Below, piece after piece: positions 8,931 through 15,492 of a stretch of 15,869 nucleotides of DNA. Position numbers and translations under genes: made by a program. Within the stretch, counting starts at the first letter, position 1. Each line of letters begins with the position of its first letter. A model generated the notes under the pieces. It saw only the letters and a program-made list of their open reading frames with translations, had not been told where the DNA came from and made no database searches. The DNA is from Ferruginibacter sp. (GTDB taxonomy: Bacteria; Bacteroidota; Bacteroidia; Chitinophagales; Chitinophagaceae), in the NCBI GenBank assembly GCA_025357775.1, contig JANXOQ010000077.1, positions 1 to 15,869 of the forward strand, in the 5' to 3' direction.

Positions 8931-8934
8931 CAAA
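8906..8934 (-). promoter_or_regulatory. Candidate promoter of the DUF4139 gene
   Basis: On the minus strand TTTG (complement of 8931-8934) lies 17 bases before CATATTTG (complement of 8906-8913), one base off TAnnTTTG. It is about 30 bp before the ATG at 8875 and overlaps a plus-strand promoter candidate. Confidence 0.35.
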
Positions 8935-9037
8935 ATAAAACGTCTTTTAAAAAAATGATTTTACTGTAGTAAACCCAAAGAAAAAATATGTCTCAGCAGC
9001 ATCAATAGCAAAAACAAATTATTAAGATGATCACCCC

Positions 9038-9064
9038 TTTAAAATAACAGCTGATTATTTTAAA
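9038..9064 (+). repeat. 10-bp inverted repeat in the rnpA leader
   Basis: TTTAAAATAA (9038-9047) and its exact reverse complement TTATTTTAAA (9055-9064) flank a 7-base centre that itself contains the palindrome CAGCTG. It could form an RNA hairpin in the leader or be a binding site for a dimeric regulator. No T-run follows, so it is not a terminator. Confidence 0.5.
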
Positions 9065-9080
9065 ACAAAACGGTGGTTTT

Positions 9081-9530
9081 GTGGCTTATTTGACAAAAAA
9101 TAACAATAAGAAACATACTTTTGCAGTAACGGTGGAACAAAAAAATCAACGATATTTTTTAAGAAAAGAGCATAAACTTAAAAGCCGAAAGGCTATTGAT
9201 TTATTGTTTACAAAAGGAAAAAGTTTTAACAACTATCCTTTTAGAATATGCTGGAAAATTGTGGATGAAAAGGAATTAAAAGCTGGTTTTACTGCCAGTA
9301 GCAAAAATTTTAAACATGCCACAGACCGTAACCGTATAAAAAGATTAACCAGAGAAGCGTATCGTTTACAAAAAAATAATTTGCAAGAAACTATCCAAAA
9401 AAGAAATAATGGACTTCATATATTTTTTATTTATACAGGCAAAGAAATATCTAAATATGAATTTGTGTTTGAAAAAATGAATGCTCTCTTAAAAAAAATT
9501 TTAAAAACAATTGATGAAAACAATCAATAA
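9081..9530 (+). CDS. rnpA: Ribonuclease P protein component
   Basis: The protein partner of the RNase P RNA, which trims the 5' leader of precursor tRNAs. As drawn it has 149 residues. The family core starts near residue 26 ([18 protein letters not shown]) and contains the RNA-binding motif [13 protein letters not shown] (83-95). The ~25-residue N-terminal extension is doubtful: there is no ATG in frame before the core, only GTG at 9081, TTG at 9090 and GTG at 9132. The last would give a 132-residue protein, closer to usual length. A consensus-like promoter element (TACTTTTG, 9116-9123) lies inside the extension and would fit the 9132 start. The 3' end overlaps yidD by 17 bp, so the two are co-transcribed. 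Function is certain; the start is not. Confidence 0.93.
   Translation: MAYLTKNNNKKHTFAVTVEQKNQRYFLRKEHKLKSRKAIDLLFTKGKSFNNYPFRICWKIVDEKELKAGFTASSKNFKHATDRNRIKRLTREAYRLQKNNLQETIQKRNNGLHIFFIYTGKEISKYEFVFEKMNALLKKILKTIDENNQ
9090..9123 (+). promoter_or_regulatory. Candidate internal promoter within the 5' part of rnpA
   Basis: TTG (9090-9092) and TACTTTTG (9116-9123) are 23 bases apart, at the long end of the Bacteroidota range. Transcription would begin near 9128-9131, right at the alternative GTG start at 9132, giving a nearly leaderless message. A chance match in AT-rich DNA is possible. Confidence 0.3.
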
Positions 9531-9747
9531 AATATTAAGCCTACCTTTTATTGTTTTGATTAAGTTTTATCAATGGGTTATTTCTCCGTGGTTAGGTAAA
9601 TCTAAATGTCGCTATACACCCACTTGTTCTCAATACGGCATAGAAGCTTTTAAAAAATTTGGTGCAATAAAAGGATTTTGGCTTACAGCAAAAAGGCTAG
9701 CCAGTTGCAACCCATGGGGTGGTGAGGGCTATGACCCTATACCATAA
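9514..9747 (+). CDS. yidD: Membrane protein insertion efficiency factor YidD
   Basis: 77 residues from the ATG at 9514; a TTG three bases earlier is also in frame but less likely. YidD is a small membrane-associated protein that helps insertion of inner-membrane proteins through the YidC/Sec route. The whole family pattern is visible: an N-terminal amphipathic stretch ([17 protein letters not shown]), [19 protein letters not shown] with its two cysteines, and the closing [13 protein letters not shown] with the third. The reading frame overlaps the end of rnpA by 17 bp, the usual rnpA-yidD arrangement, so translation may be coupled. No rpmH or yidC is present in this window. Confidence 0.95.
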   Translation: MKTINKILSLPFIVLIKFYQWVISPWLGKSKCRYTPTCSQYGIEAFKKFGAIKGFWLTAKRLASCNPWGGEGYDPIP

Positions 9748-9754
9748 AAATGTG

Positions 9755-9791
9755 AACTACTGACGGCGGCTTTTTAGCTCCTTCAGCAGTT
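9755..9791 (+). terminator. Imperfect hairpin after yidD
   Basis: AACTACTGA (9755-9763) pairs with TCAGCAGTT (9783-9791) with one mismatch, and a short inner stem (GGCT/AGCT) is possible. No T-run follows, so it may be a processing or weak termination site rather than a true intrinsic terminator. It lies 8 bp after the yidD stop. Confidence 0.3.
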
Positions 9792-9875
9792 ATGAAAATA
9801 CAAAGTGCCATTTTTTTGTTGGGATTTATTTAAAAGCTGACCTGTCGGCAATGAGAAAATTTGCCTTTGTGCCAA

Positions 9876-9907
9876 TTTGAAAATGTGCAAATTCAACGAT
9901 ATATTTG
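9876..9907 (+). promoter_or_regulatory. Promoter of the DUF3467 gene
   Basis: TTTG (9876-9879), 20 bases, then TATATTTG (9900-9907) match the Bacteroidota consensus TTTG-N(19-21)-TAnnTTTG. The ATG at 9936 would follow a leader of about 22 bases. It is the clearest promoter in the window. Confidence 0.7.
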
Positions 9908-9935
9908 CAATTCAATATTCATAAAAACAATAATC

Positions 9936-10247
9936 ATGACCCAACCGGAGCAACAAAACCAAATAAACATAGAAATATCTGAAGAAACATCTGAAGGTAC
10001 TTATATCAACCTTGCCATTATTACCCACAGCCATGCAGAATTTGTATACGACTTTGTAAATGTAATGCCTGGTGCACCTAAGAGCAAAGTAAAAAGCAGA
10101 ATAATAATGACTCCCTTTCACGCAAAGCGTTTTATGAAGGCTATGGTAGAAAACGTACAAAAATTTGAAGCGGTAAACGGCACCATTCAAGATTTAGAAT
10201 CTGTAGAAATACCTTTTAATTTTGGTGGCCCTGCTGGGCAAGCATAG
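9936..10247 (+). CDS. DUF3467 domain-containing protein
   Basis: 103 residues from the ATG at 9936. The open frame reaches back to 9861, but the promoter at 9876-9907 lies inside that extension and the family begins at about this Met. The protein is a single DUF3467 domain: an acidic, Gln-rich start (EQQNQINIEISEE), then TYINLAIITHSHAEFVYDF, MPGAPKSKVKSRIIMTPFHAKR and a C-terminal FNFGGPAGQA. There are no membrane segments or signal peptide, so it is cytosolic. The molecular role is unknown to me; the family is small, conserved and widespread in bacteria. It forms its own transcription unit, with a good promoter before it and a strong terminator 75 bp after it. Confidence 0.88.
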   Translation: MTQPEQQNQINIEISEETSEGTYINLAIITHSHAEFVYDFVNVMPGAPKSKVKSRIIMTPFHAKRFMKAMVENVQKFEAVNGTIQDLESVEIPFNFGGPAGQA

Positions 10248-10321
10248 TCAAATAAAATATTAAAAAAGCTCATAAAACGATGGGTACTGAAAAAGCCTCT
10301 ACTTTTCAGAATAAAACTTGT

Positions 10322-10365
10322 AAAGCGATTAAGTTAAAGTTACTTTTAGCTTAATCGCTTTTTTT
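10322..10365 (+). terminator. Strong intrinsic terminator after the DUF3467 gene
   Basis: AAAGCGATTAAG (10322-10333) pairs perfectly with CTTAATCGCTTT (10350-10361). The stem is extended inward by further pairs (TTAAA with TTTAG, one of them G-U), and seven Ts close the structure (10359-10365). Confidence 0.87.
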
Positions 10366-10440
10366 GTAGATTTTGGGGGGCAGTATAAGCAGCTATGGGG
10401 CTTTTTTTGCTTTAGATGAATATTTGGCAAACATATTTGT

Positions 10441-10761
10441 TTATATATCTTCGGTATCCTTCAATCTAAGCTTCCTAAATTTTGTAAGTGAACTGGGATT
10501 AATCACATCATCCGCAGGTGACATATTCAAAAAATACTTGAACGACATATCAAAACGGAAACACTCCACTACATCAACATCGGAAATATCATAAATTGTT
10601 TTTAGTAATAAATACTTATATATCCGAATTGGACTTTCTGCGGCAAAACCATTAGTGTGACAATATTTATTTACAAGTTCGTTGTAAACGAAAAAAATAT
10701 ATATCAGGTCGTTTATCTTCCGCAAAAAATTTTCATTTGGTACAATCAAATGTAAAGCGAA
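10441..10761 (-). pseudogene. N-terminal fragment of an IS1182-like (DUF772) transposase
   Basis: About 105 codons are left of a transposase that is usually over 400. Segments such as VPNENFLRKINDLIY, PIRIYKYLLLKTIYD, FDMSFKYFLNMSP and DDVINPSSLTKFRKLRLKD are the conserved DUF772 N-terminal domain as I recall it for IS1182-type elements. The frame has no ATG: in-frame translation would start at TTG 10749, while similarity reaches back to a stop just beyond 10761. At the other end it breaks off right after RLKD and stops at 10441, so the whole DDE catalytic domain is gone. I found no terminal inverted repeats or target-site duplication. It is certainly inactive. The family name is from memory and could be a related DUF772 group. 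Confidence 0.75.
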
Positions 10762-10832
10762 CTATACTCACTAAATTGAAATTCTACTTTTTGTATTAGT
10801 ATCTAGATTAAATTTGAATCTAATTCAAAGTA

Positions 10833-10875
10833 AAAAAAGGGAAGTGAAAAAATTTCATCTTTTACCCCCTTTTTT
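10833..10875. terminator. Terminator-like hairpin in a decayed intergenic region
   Basis: AAAAAAGGG (10833-10841) pairs with CCCTTTTTT (10867-10875). An inner AAGTGAAA/TTTCATCTT stem has a one-base bulge, and five unpaired bases lie on one side. It has A-runs on one flank and T-runs on the other, so it could act on either strand. No intact gene now ends at it. Confidence 0.35.
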
Positions 10876-11108
10876 AATAAGTCTTGAATGACTTTTTCAG
10901 TGCCCTCAATAAATCAACTACTGTTTTATCAAGCTAGCACTATCGGGGTAAGTGCTGCTAAAATATACCGCTACTAAATTATGCCCTTTCCTAATGCATA
11001 TACATACTTGGCTAGGTGTTTAGATATGCAAACTATTCTTTGATTTTTGGTTCCATCTATTTGTTTGTTTTCGATGCAAACACAAAAAAATATTAAAGCA
11101 CTCAAGTA

Positions 11109-11135
11109 AAAGGAGCATTTAAAAACTACTCCTTT
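11109..11135 (-). terminator. Possible weak terminator of the TonB receptor unit
   Basis: AAAGGAG (11109-11115) pairs with CTCCTTT (11129-11135) across a 13-base loop, 16 bp after the receptor stop on the minus strand. Only a short T-run follows on that strand, so efficiency is doubtful. Confidence 0.35.
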
Positions 11136-11150
11136 CGTGAATAATATTTT

Positions 11151-13613
11151 TTAAAAATTGTACTTAATATTTATGCCGCCTGCATAAGTGGCTTTATCTG
11201 GTGCTTTTAAAAATGCATCTGGCAATTGGTTTACAAAAACCATAATTGGATACAAGCTGTTGGTAATATTTTGTATGCCAAAATTTATATCTATATCAAT
11301 ATGTTTGCCAATACTATTTTGATACCCAATTTTTCCATTTAGCAAACTATAACTTGGTGCTTCAAAGGGAACATCAACGCCATTTATTTTTGCAATTCCA
11401 TTTCCAGTAATTGTCATTTTATCTTTATAAAAATAATTCATGTTGAAATAAAGCCCCACGTTAGTAGCTATATCTACACCAATATTTGCAATTACTTTTG
11501 GTACACCTGCTACGGCATTATTGCTAAAATCGCTAATGTAGGTTGAATCCTTCAATGGTAAGGTTATAGTTTTTCCTACAGTTTGAAAATTAAAATCTTT
11601 ATACTTAAAATCAGAATAGGTAAGGTTTGCAAAAGGTGCAATTGTTTTAATAAAACCTTTATCGGATTTATAAGCTGTGTATTTTACCAATGCTTCTACA
11701 CCTGTATGATTTTGCTTACCCGTGTTTGAAACAATGGTAAAAAGTGTTGCAGTAGCTCCTGGATTTGGTATAGCAATTGTTGAAAATTTATTTGAATACA
11801 TTGTATTGAATAATGCTAGTTGAAAATTTAATTTCTTATTTAGCATTTCTCCTTTTGTACCTATTTCAAATTGATTGGCTTCTTCGGATTTTAAATCTTC
11901 GTTTACCCCACCATTGTAAGTTGTGCTTACAGATGGAATAAAAAAGAATGAACTCGTAGGTGCTTTGTATCCTTTGCTGTAAGAAGCATATGCTGATATT
12001 TTTTTACTGAAAACTTTATTAATAGCTACATGTGGAGAAACTAAACCTTTGTAAGATTTTTCAAATTGCCTTACTTTATTTGGCTTAGCGGCTTCATATA
12101 AGCGATCATCCAAATTTATACTCATATTGCTTATACCTATACCTGTGGTAATTGTAAAGTCTTTACTTAACCTAAGCGTCCACTCTGTAAAAAAAGAACT
12201 GGTTTTAGAAATAGCAAATAGATTAGCATTTGATGCGCCAATAATATAATAATAAGGATTTCCTAGAGACCAAGTACTTGTTGTATCTTTTGGGTCTTTT
12301 AACATAGAATATCCTATAGTATTTCCAATTTGCTTTTGAGCCTCTACACCTGTAATACCACTTAGTGTAACATCATTTACAAAATTAAACTTTGTATCAA
12401 ATGTAGAACGCACACCAATATTTGTGGTGGCTTTATCTGTCCAGCCGCCAGCAGAACTTAGATTGCTATTGAAAGAAGTGCCAAAAATACTTGTTGTATT
12501 AGAAATATTATTGGTAAAATAATACGTGTGACCTACACCTGCTCGTACTGTGTAAACGCCACTATGTGCATCTCTTCTTATATATTCAGTATTACCATTT
12601 GGTTGATTATTTAAGAATTGAAGAATAGAATCTTCGCCTACTCTTTGATCATAGCTATTGCTATAACCGATATAGCTGTTAATGTTTTGTTTCGCATTTA
12701 GGTTGAAGTTACCTGTAAAATTTACAAAATCTTTTTTTGAAGCATTGTGTGTATTAAAGCCATCAGATTTTTGATGTCCATAATTTAATAATATAGACGA
12801 TTTTTCTCCTCCAATACCGATGGTAGTTGTGTAGCGTTGCAAACCAAAATTACCCACCAATACATCTTGCCCAATAAATGTTTTTCCGGCTATTGGTTTT
12901 GTGGTACTAAGATTTACGACACCTGCAATGGCAAGCCCATATAATGACCCAGCTGGACCTTTTGTAATTTCTACATTACTAATAGAAGCAAAATCAATAT
13001 CATCCATTGTAGTAATACCTTCCGCATCAGTTAAAGGAATACCATTAAGATATACTTTATAGCCCTGCCCATCAAAATTACTGCTAGCACCCCTTGTACC
13101 TCTTGTGCCATTGCCATAACCTCTTATGTTAAATTGCTGGCCAGATGAAACAGCACGGCGTTGCATAATTACGCCAGGGACATTACCATTAATTGCATCA
13201 TCAAAGAAAATTCCATTCCCCCTTTTTAATTCTATCGGAGATAATTTAGTAATAGAAGTAGGTATTTGTAACAACGATTTATTTTGATTTGAGGTAGCTG
13301 TTATTTCTACTTCTTCTAACGATTTACTTTGGGGTTGTAAAATAATCGTAATAAAGTCTGTACAATTTTTTAGATTTTGTTTTTTTGTTTCATAACCCAC
13401 AAACGAAACTACAATACTTGTTGCGTTATCACAATTTACAGAAAATGAACCACTGCTATTTGTAGTAGTGCTTTCTTTACCAATCATTACACTAGCTTGG
13501 GATAGTGGTTTGTTGTTGTTAGCATCTATTACTTTTCCACTAAAAATATTTTGCGCAAAAGTACTTGCAGTAGCCAGAAAAAATAGTATTGAGAATAAAA
13601 ATTTATGCTTCAT
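11151..13613 (-). CDS. TonB-dependent outer-membrane receptor with CarboxypepD_reg-like domain
   Basis: 820 residues. A signal peptide ends STFAQ (1-21). A carboxypeptidase-regulatory-like domain follows (about 22-93, FSGKVIDANNNKPLSQASV). Then comes a TonB-box-like EEVEITAT (100-107) and a plug domain (about 115-237) with FNIRGYGNGTRGTRGA (161-176), GYKVYLNGIPLTDAEG (184-199) and VEITKGPAGSLYG (214-226). The remainder is a 22-strand-type barrel that ends in an aromatic residue (INIKYNF), as outer-membrane proteins do. It imports a ligand with energy from TonB-ExbBD. The plug resembles siderophore/metal-chelate receptors more than SusC: there is no SusD gene beside it. The ligand cannot be read from the sequence. 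A small membrane-anchored protein lies 93 bp upstream in the same unit. The leader holds a perfect 8-bp hairpin. The locus is flanked by two dead transposases. Confidence 0.94.
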   Translation of the reverse strand: MKHKFLFSILFFLATASTFAQNIFSGKVIDANNNKPLSQASVMIGKESTTTNSSGSFSVNCDNATSIVVSFVGYETKKQNLKNCTDFITIILQPQSKSLEEVEITATSNQNKSLLQIPTSITKLSPIELKRGNGIFFDDAINGNVPGVIMQRRAVSSGQQFNIRGYGNGTRGTRGASSNFDGQGYKVYLNGIPLTDAEGITTMDDIDFASISNVEITKGPAGSLYGLAIAGVVNLSTTKPIAGKTFIGQDVLVGNFGLQRYTTTIGIGGEKSSILLNYGHQKSDGFNTHNASKKDFVNFTGNFNLNAKQNINSYIGYSNSYDQRVGEDSILQFLNNQPNGNTEYIRRDAHSGVYTVRAGVGHTYYFTNNISNTTSIFGTSFNSNLSSAGGWTDKATTNIGVRSTFDTKFNFVNDVTLSGITGVEAQKQIGNTIGYSMLKDPKDTTSTWSLGNPYYYIIGASNANLFAISKTSSFFTEWTLRLSKDFTITTGIGISNMSINLDDRLYEAAKPNKVRQFEKSYKGLVSPHVAINKVFSKKISAYASYSKGYKAPTSSFFFIPSVSTTYNGGVNEDLKSEEANQFEIGTKGEMLNKKLNFQLALFNTMYSNKFSTIAIPNPGATATLFTIVSNTGKQNHTGVEALVKYTAYKSDKGFIKTIAPFANLTYSDFKYKDFNFQTVGKTITLPLKDSTYISDFSNNAVAGVPKVIANIGVDIATNVGLYFNMNYFYKDKMTITGNGIAKINGVDVPFEAPSYSLLNGKIGYQNSIGKHIDIDINFGIQNITNSLYPIMVFVNQLPDAFLKAPDKATYAGGINIKYNF

Positions 13614-13640
13614 TTTTTTAATAATTTAATACAGCTTCGC

Positions 13641-13661
13641 CGAATGTTAAATAAACATTCG
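13641..13661 (-). promoter_or_regulatory. Hairpin between the small membrane-protein gene and the TonB receptor gene
   Basis: CGAATGTT (13641-13648) and AACATTCG (13654-13661) form a perfect 8-bp stem with a 5-base AT loop. Outside it, ACAG (13631-13634) can pair with CTGT (13668-13671) or AGCT with AGCT, allowing a longer, interrupted structure just before the receptor start. No T-run follows. It may be a leader control element, an operator or an mRNA-stability hairpin. It matches no riboswitch consensus that I know. Confidence 0.45.
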
Positions 13662-13706
13662 AGCTTACCTGTGAGATAATAATTGTTTTAAAATAATTTG
13701 GATATG

Positions 13707-14201
13707 CTATACTATCTGCGGAGGAGGAGATACAAATTCTATTGAAAAATTTGTAGAAATAAGATTGTAAATAAAATATTTTTTAGGCACATAAAATAAA
13801 AATGGCTCTAATTTAAATGTAGGTATTTGCTCGCAAAAAGTATAACTAAAAAAAGGAATATCACTATCCTTATTTTCTTGTTGTTGGTTTTGTTTTTCAA
13901 TAGCTATGTTCAAATTATCTTCATCGCCATCAAACCAACCAGTAATAATAGCTTTATTGTTTTGGTAGGTTATTTTATCAATATCAAAAAGATGATTATG
14001 AATAATTAATTCGCTGCCTTCATCTTCCCAAACAATATCAGTTTTATTTAAAACTATCGTTATCTTTTTTTCATTGCTAAATCTTTTTAAAAACTCCGAT
14101 TTTAAATCTTGTTTTTTTGCAATAAGAATAATAGTGGCCAAAAAAGGGCCAATAAAAAAAATGAGCGTAAATAAAAATAATATGTACCGTTTTGTAGCCA
14201 A
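13707..14201 (-). CDS. Small membrane-anchored protein upstream of the TonB receptor
   Basis: 164 residues, not assigned to a named family. Residues 6-28 are one strong membrane helix with positive charges on both sides, followed by a polar domain rich in beta-type sequence. A central segment ELIIHNHLFDIDKI (64-77) and the following acidic GWFDGDEDNLN (88-98) recall small proteins often found beside TonB receptors in Bacteroidota. The C-terminus ends in SPPPQIV (158-164). The start must be a non-ATG codon: TTG at 14201 is the only good one, because the frame contains no Met codon and a stop lies 33 bp upstream. It precedes the receptor by 93 bp on the same strand, so a role in uptake or its control is likely but not shown. 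I cannot name the function. Confidence 0.7.
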   Translation of the reverse strand: MATKRYILFLFTLIFFIGPFLATIILIAKKQDLKSEFLKRFSNEKKITIVLNKTDIVWEDEGSELIIHNHLFDIDKITYQNNKAIITGWFDGDEDNLNIAIEKQNQQQENKDSDIPFFSYTFCEQIPTFKLEPFLFYVPKKYFIYNLISTNFSIEFVSPPPQIV

Positions 14202-14290
14202 AAAACTAATTATTGAGCTGTAAAAGTAATAGTTTTATAGGATTAAGTATTTTATTTGCTTTTAACTTTCAACATTTGATAAGTCATAGG

Positions 14291-14690
14291 TTAAGCATCA
14301 ATATTTTTTTTCAAGATATCATTAAACAACCACCCTCGCATATTCCGATTATTAAATCTTTATACATACTCATCTATATATATAAGTAGATATTCTTTTG
14401 AACACTTATGATGTATGCCTCAAAGCCAATTTTTAGATCGCATTGTTTGTGCAGTTGTTCCATTCCTTTTCCTTTTTCAGAATATGCCATTGTTAAATTT
14501 GGCATTTCTTTTTATAATTTTTTATAGGTATGTAATTTATCTGTTTCTATTATTGTAGAAATACCTATATTTTTCTCTGTCGCATTTTTAATATTTCTGC
14601 TGTAAAATTCTCAATTTTTTCTAAATTGATATTTCAAATTATACCATTATCGAATATTTCTACAGCTATCAAAACTGCACTTTTAGTTTC
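14291..14690 (-). pseudogene. Decayed IS1595/ISXO2-like transposase, C-terminal part
   Basis: Reading the minus strand in shifting frames recovers the C-terminal part of a DDE transposase: ETKSAVLIAVEIFDNG, then IETDKLHTYKKL, SEKGKGMEQLHKQ, KNWL(stop)GIHHKCSKEYL, YIDEYV(stop)RFNNRN and WLFNDILKKNIDA. The order and spacing match ISXO2-like transposases, whose usual text runs through LHKQ...KNWLRGIHHKCSKE...DEYVYRFNRRN. Damage is heavy. There are in-frame stops at 14634-14636, 14512-14514, 14420-14422 (TGA for an arginine codon such as CGA) and 14360-14362 (TAA for a tyrosine codon). Frames change near 14600 and again near 14445. About 130 of roughly 300 codons are left, with the N-terminal half missing. 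No terminal repeats were found. It accounts for most of the 575 bp between the TonB unit and the lycopene cyclase gene. Confidence 0.85.
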
Positions 14691-14776
14691 TAAGCTATAT
14701 GTAATAAAAGCTAGCCTTAAAATACTGTAAGAGAAAAACACTGCGTTTTATTTACATGCCAATAATAGCGATAAGT

Positions 14777-15466
14777 TTAAAAACGCTTCATTAACTTTTC
14801 ATACCCCACCACATTCATCATTACTAGCAGCATACCATAAAACATATCTTCTACAGGTATGGTATAAATTCTTGTAGCTAAGTTTTCAGTATCGTTATAA
14901 GTTATTACTGGTATAGCAGTAAGAAAACCATTTACTACAAAATATGGGATAAGAATTAGGCAGTAAGAAACTAAAAAAGCAGTACTGTTAAAATACTCAA
15001 AGTATTTTCTAAAGCCCATTACTATAAAAATAAATACAGCTAAAAATATGCTTGTATAAGATGTATAGCGAAGGTTTAATGTAAAAAAGCCAACCGCTAA
15101 AAGTATAAAGCCAATCATCCATAATAAACCATCTGCTTTTTTATTGCTTTGCAATTTTGGAAAATAACATCGTACACATTCATACACAAACGTACAGCAA
15201 TAAGGTACTACAAAAAAGAAAAGTACTTCTTCTAATGGCAGGTTGTAAATATTAGTTTTAGTAGCAATATACTCCGCATTAAAAAACCAAATTTTTTCAC
15301 CTGCAAAATACCCATCCCAAATAATATAAAATATGGCTGGCAGTACCATAGCAGCAAATACGTACTTACATTTTTTAAAAAAAGCTACTTTTTTATCAAA
15401 ACTAAGCGCAAGTGGCCCTGCAACTGATAACGCTAATATTAAAAAATATGTATAATGTGAGTTCAA
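14777..15466 (-). CDS. Lycopene cyclase domain-containing protein (fused CrtYc/CrtYd type)
   Basis: 229 residues with about six to seven membrane helices. It is made of two related halves like the CrtYc and CrtYd subunits of heterodimeric lycopene beta-cyclases, here in one chain. Half one has WDGYFAGEKIWFFNAEYI (50-67) and the acidic motif NLPLEEVLFFFVVP (75-88). Half two has the matching TIPVEDMFYG (202-211). These Pro-x-Glu-(Glu/Asp) motifs are thought to carry out the ring closure that turns lycopene into beta-carotene. The start is TTG at 15466: a stop lies directly before it in frame, and the first internal Met is residue 40, inside the domain. It is 26 bp after the nucleotidyltransferase-like gene on the same strand. 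Other carotenoid genes (crtB, crtI) are not in the window. Only a weak 5-bp hairpin (14735-14749) follows it. Confidence 0.88.
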   Translation of the reverse strand: MNSHYTYFLILALSVAGPLALSFDKKVAFFKKCKYVFAAMVLPAIFYIIWDGYFAGEKIWFFNAEYIATKTNIYNLPLEEVLFFFVVPYCCTFVYECVRCYFPKLQSNKKADGLLWMIGFILLAVGFFTLNLRYTSYTSIFLAVFIFIVMGFRKYFEYFNSTAFLVSYCLILIPYFVVNGFLTAIPVITYNDTENLATRIYTIPVEDMFYGMLLVMMNVVGYEKLMKRF

Positions 15467-15492
15467 TTATAAAGTTTAAAAAAAAGAAAATA

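Larger units (their letters stand above)
10762..11150. other. 389-bp stretch without a recognisable gene
   Basis: It holds a terminator-like hairpin (10833-10875), a small perfect hairpin AGCAC/GTGCT (10936-10956) and a possible terminator at the 3' side of the TonB receptor gene. Short minus-strand frames, for example 10803-10913, read like eroded coding DNA (VIQDLLKKGVKDEIF) but match no family I know, so I do not call a gene. Together with the transposase fragment on its left, this looks like a decayed, formerly mobile segment. Confidence 0.4.

Noticed and set aside
10373..10594. Plus-strand open frame of about 73 codons
   Set aside because: It lies mostly opposite the transposase fragment, has no ATG start and no family features; it is an antisense shadow.
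10803..10913. Short minus-strand frame that reads like protein (VIQDLLKKGVKDEIF...FELDSNLI)
   Set aside because: Only about 36 codons, with no start codon and stops on both sides. I know no matching family, and the terminator-like hairpin at 10833-10875 lies inside it. It may be eroded coding DNA but cannot be supported.
13631..13671. Possible riboswitch before the TonB receptor
   Set aside because: The structure is too small, and I could not match it to cobalamin, SAM, FMN, TPP or other known consensus elements; kept only as an unassigned hairpin.
14735..14749. AAAAC-ACTGC-GTTTT hairpin after the lycopene cyclase gene
   Set aside because: A 5-bp, mostly A-T stem with a weak T-run; such pairs are frequent by chance in DNA this AT-rich.
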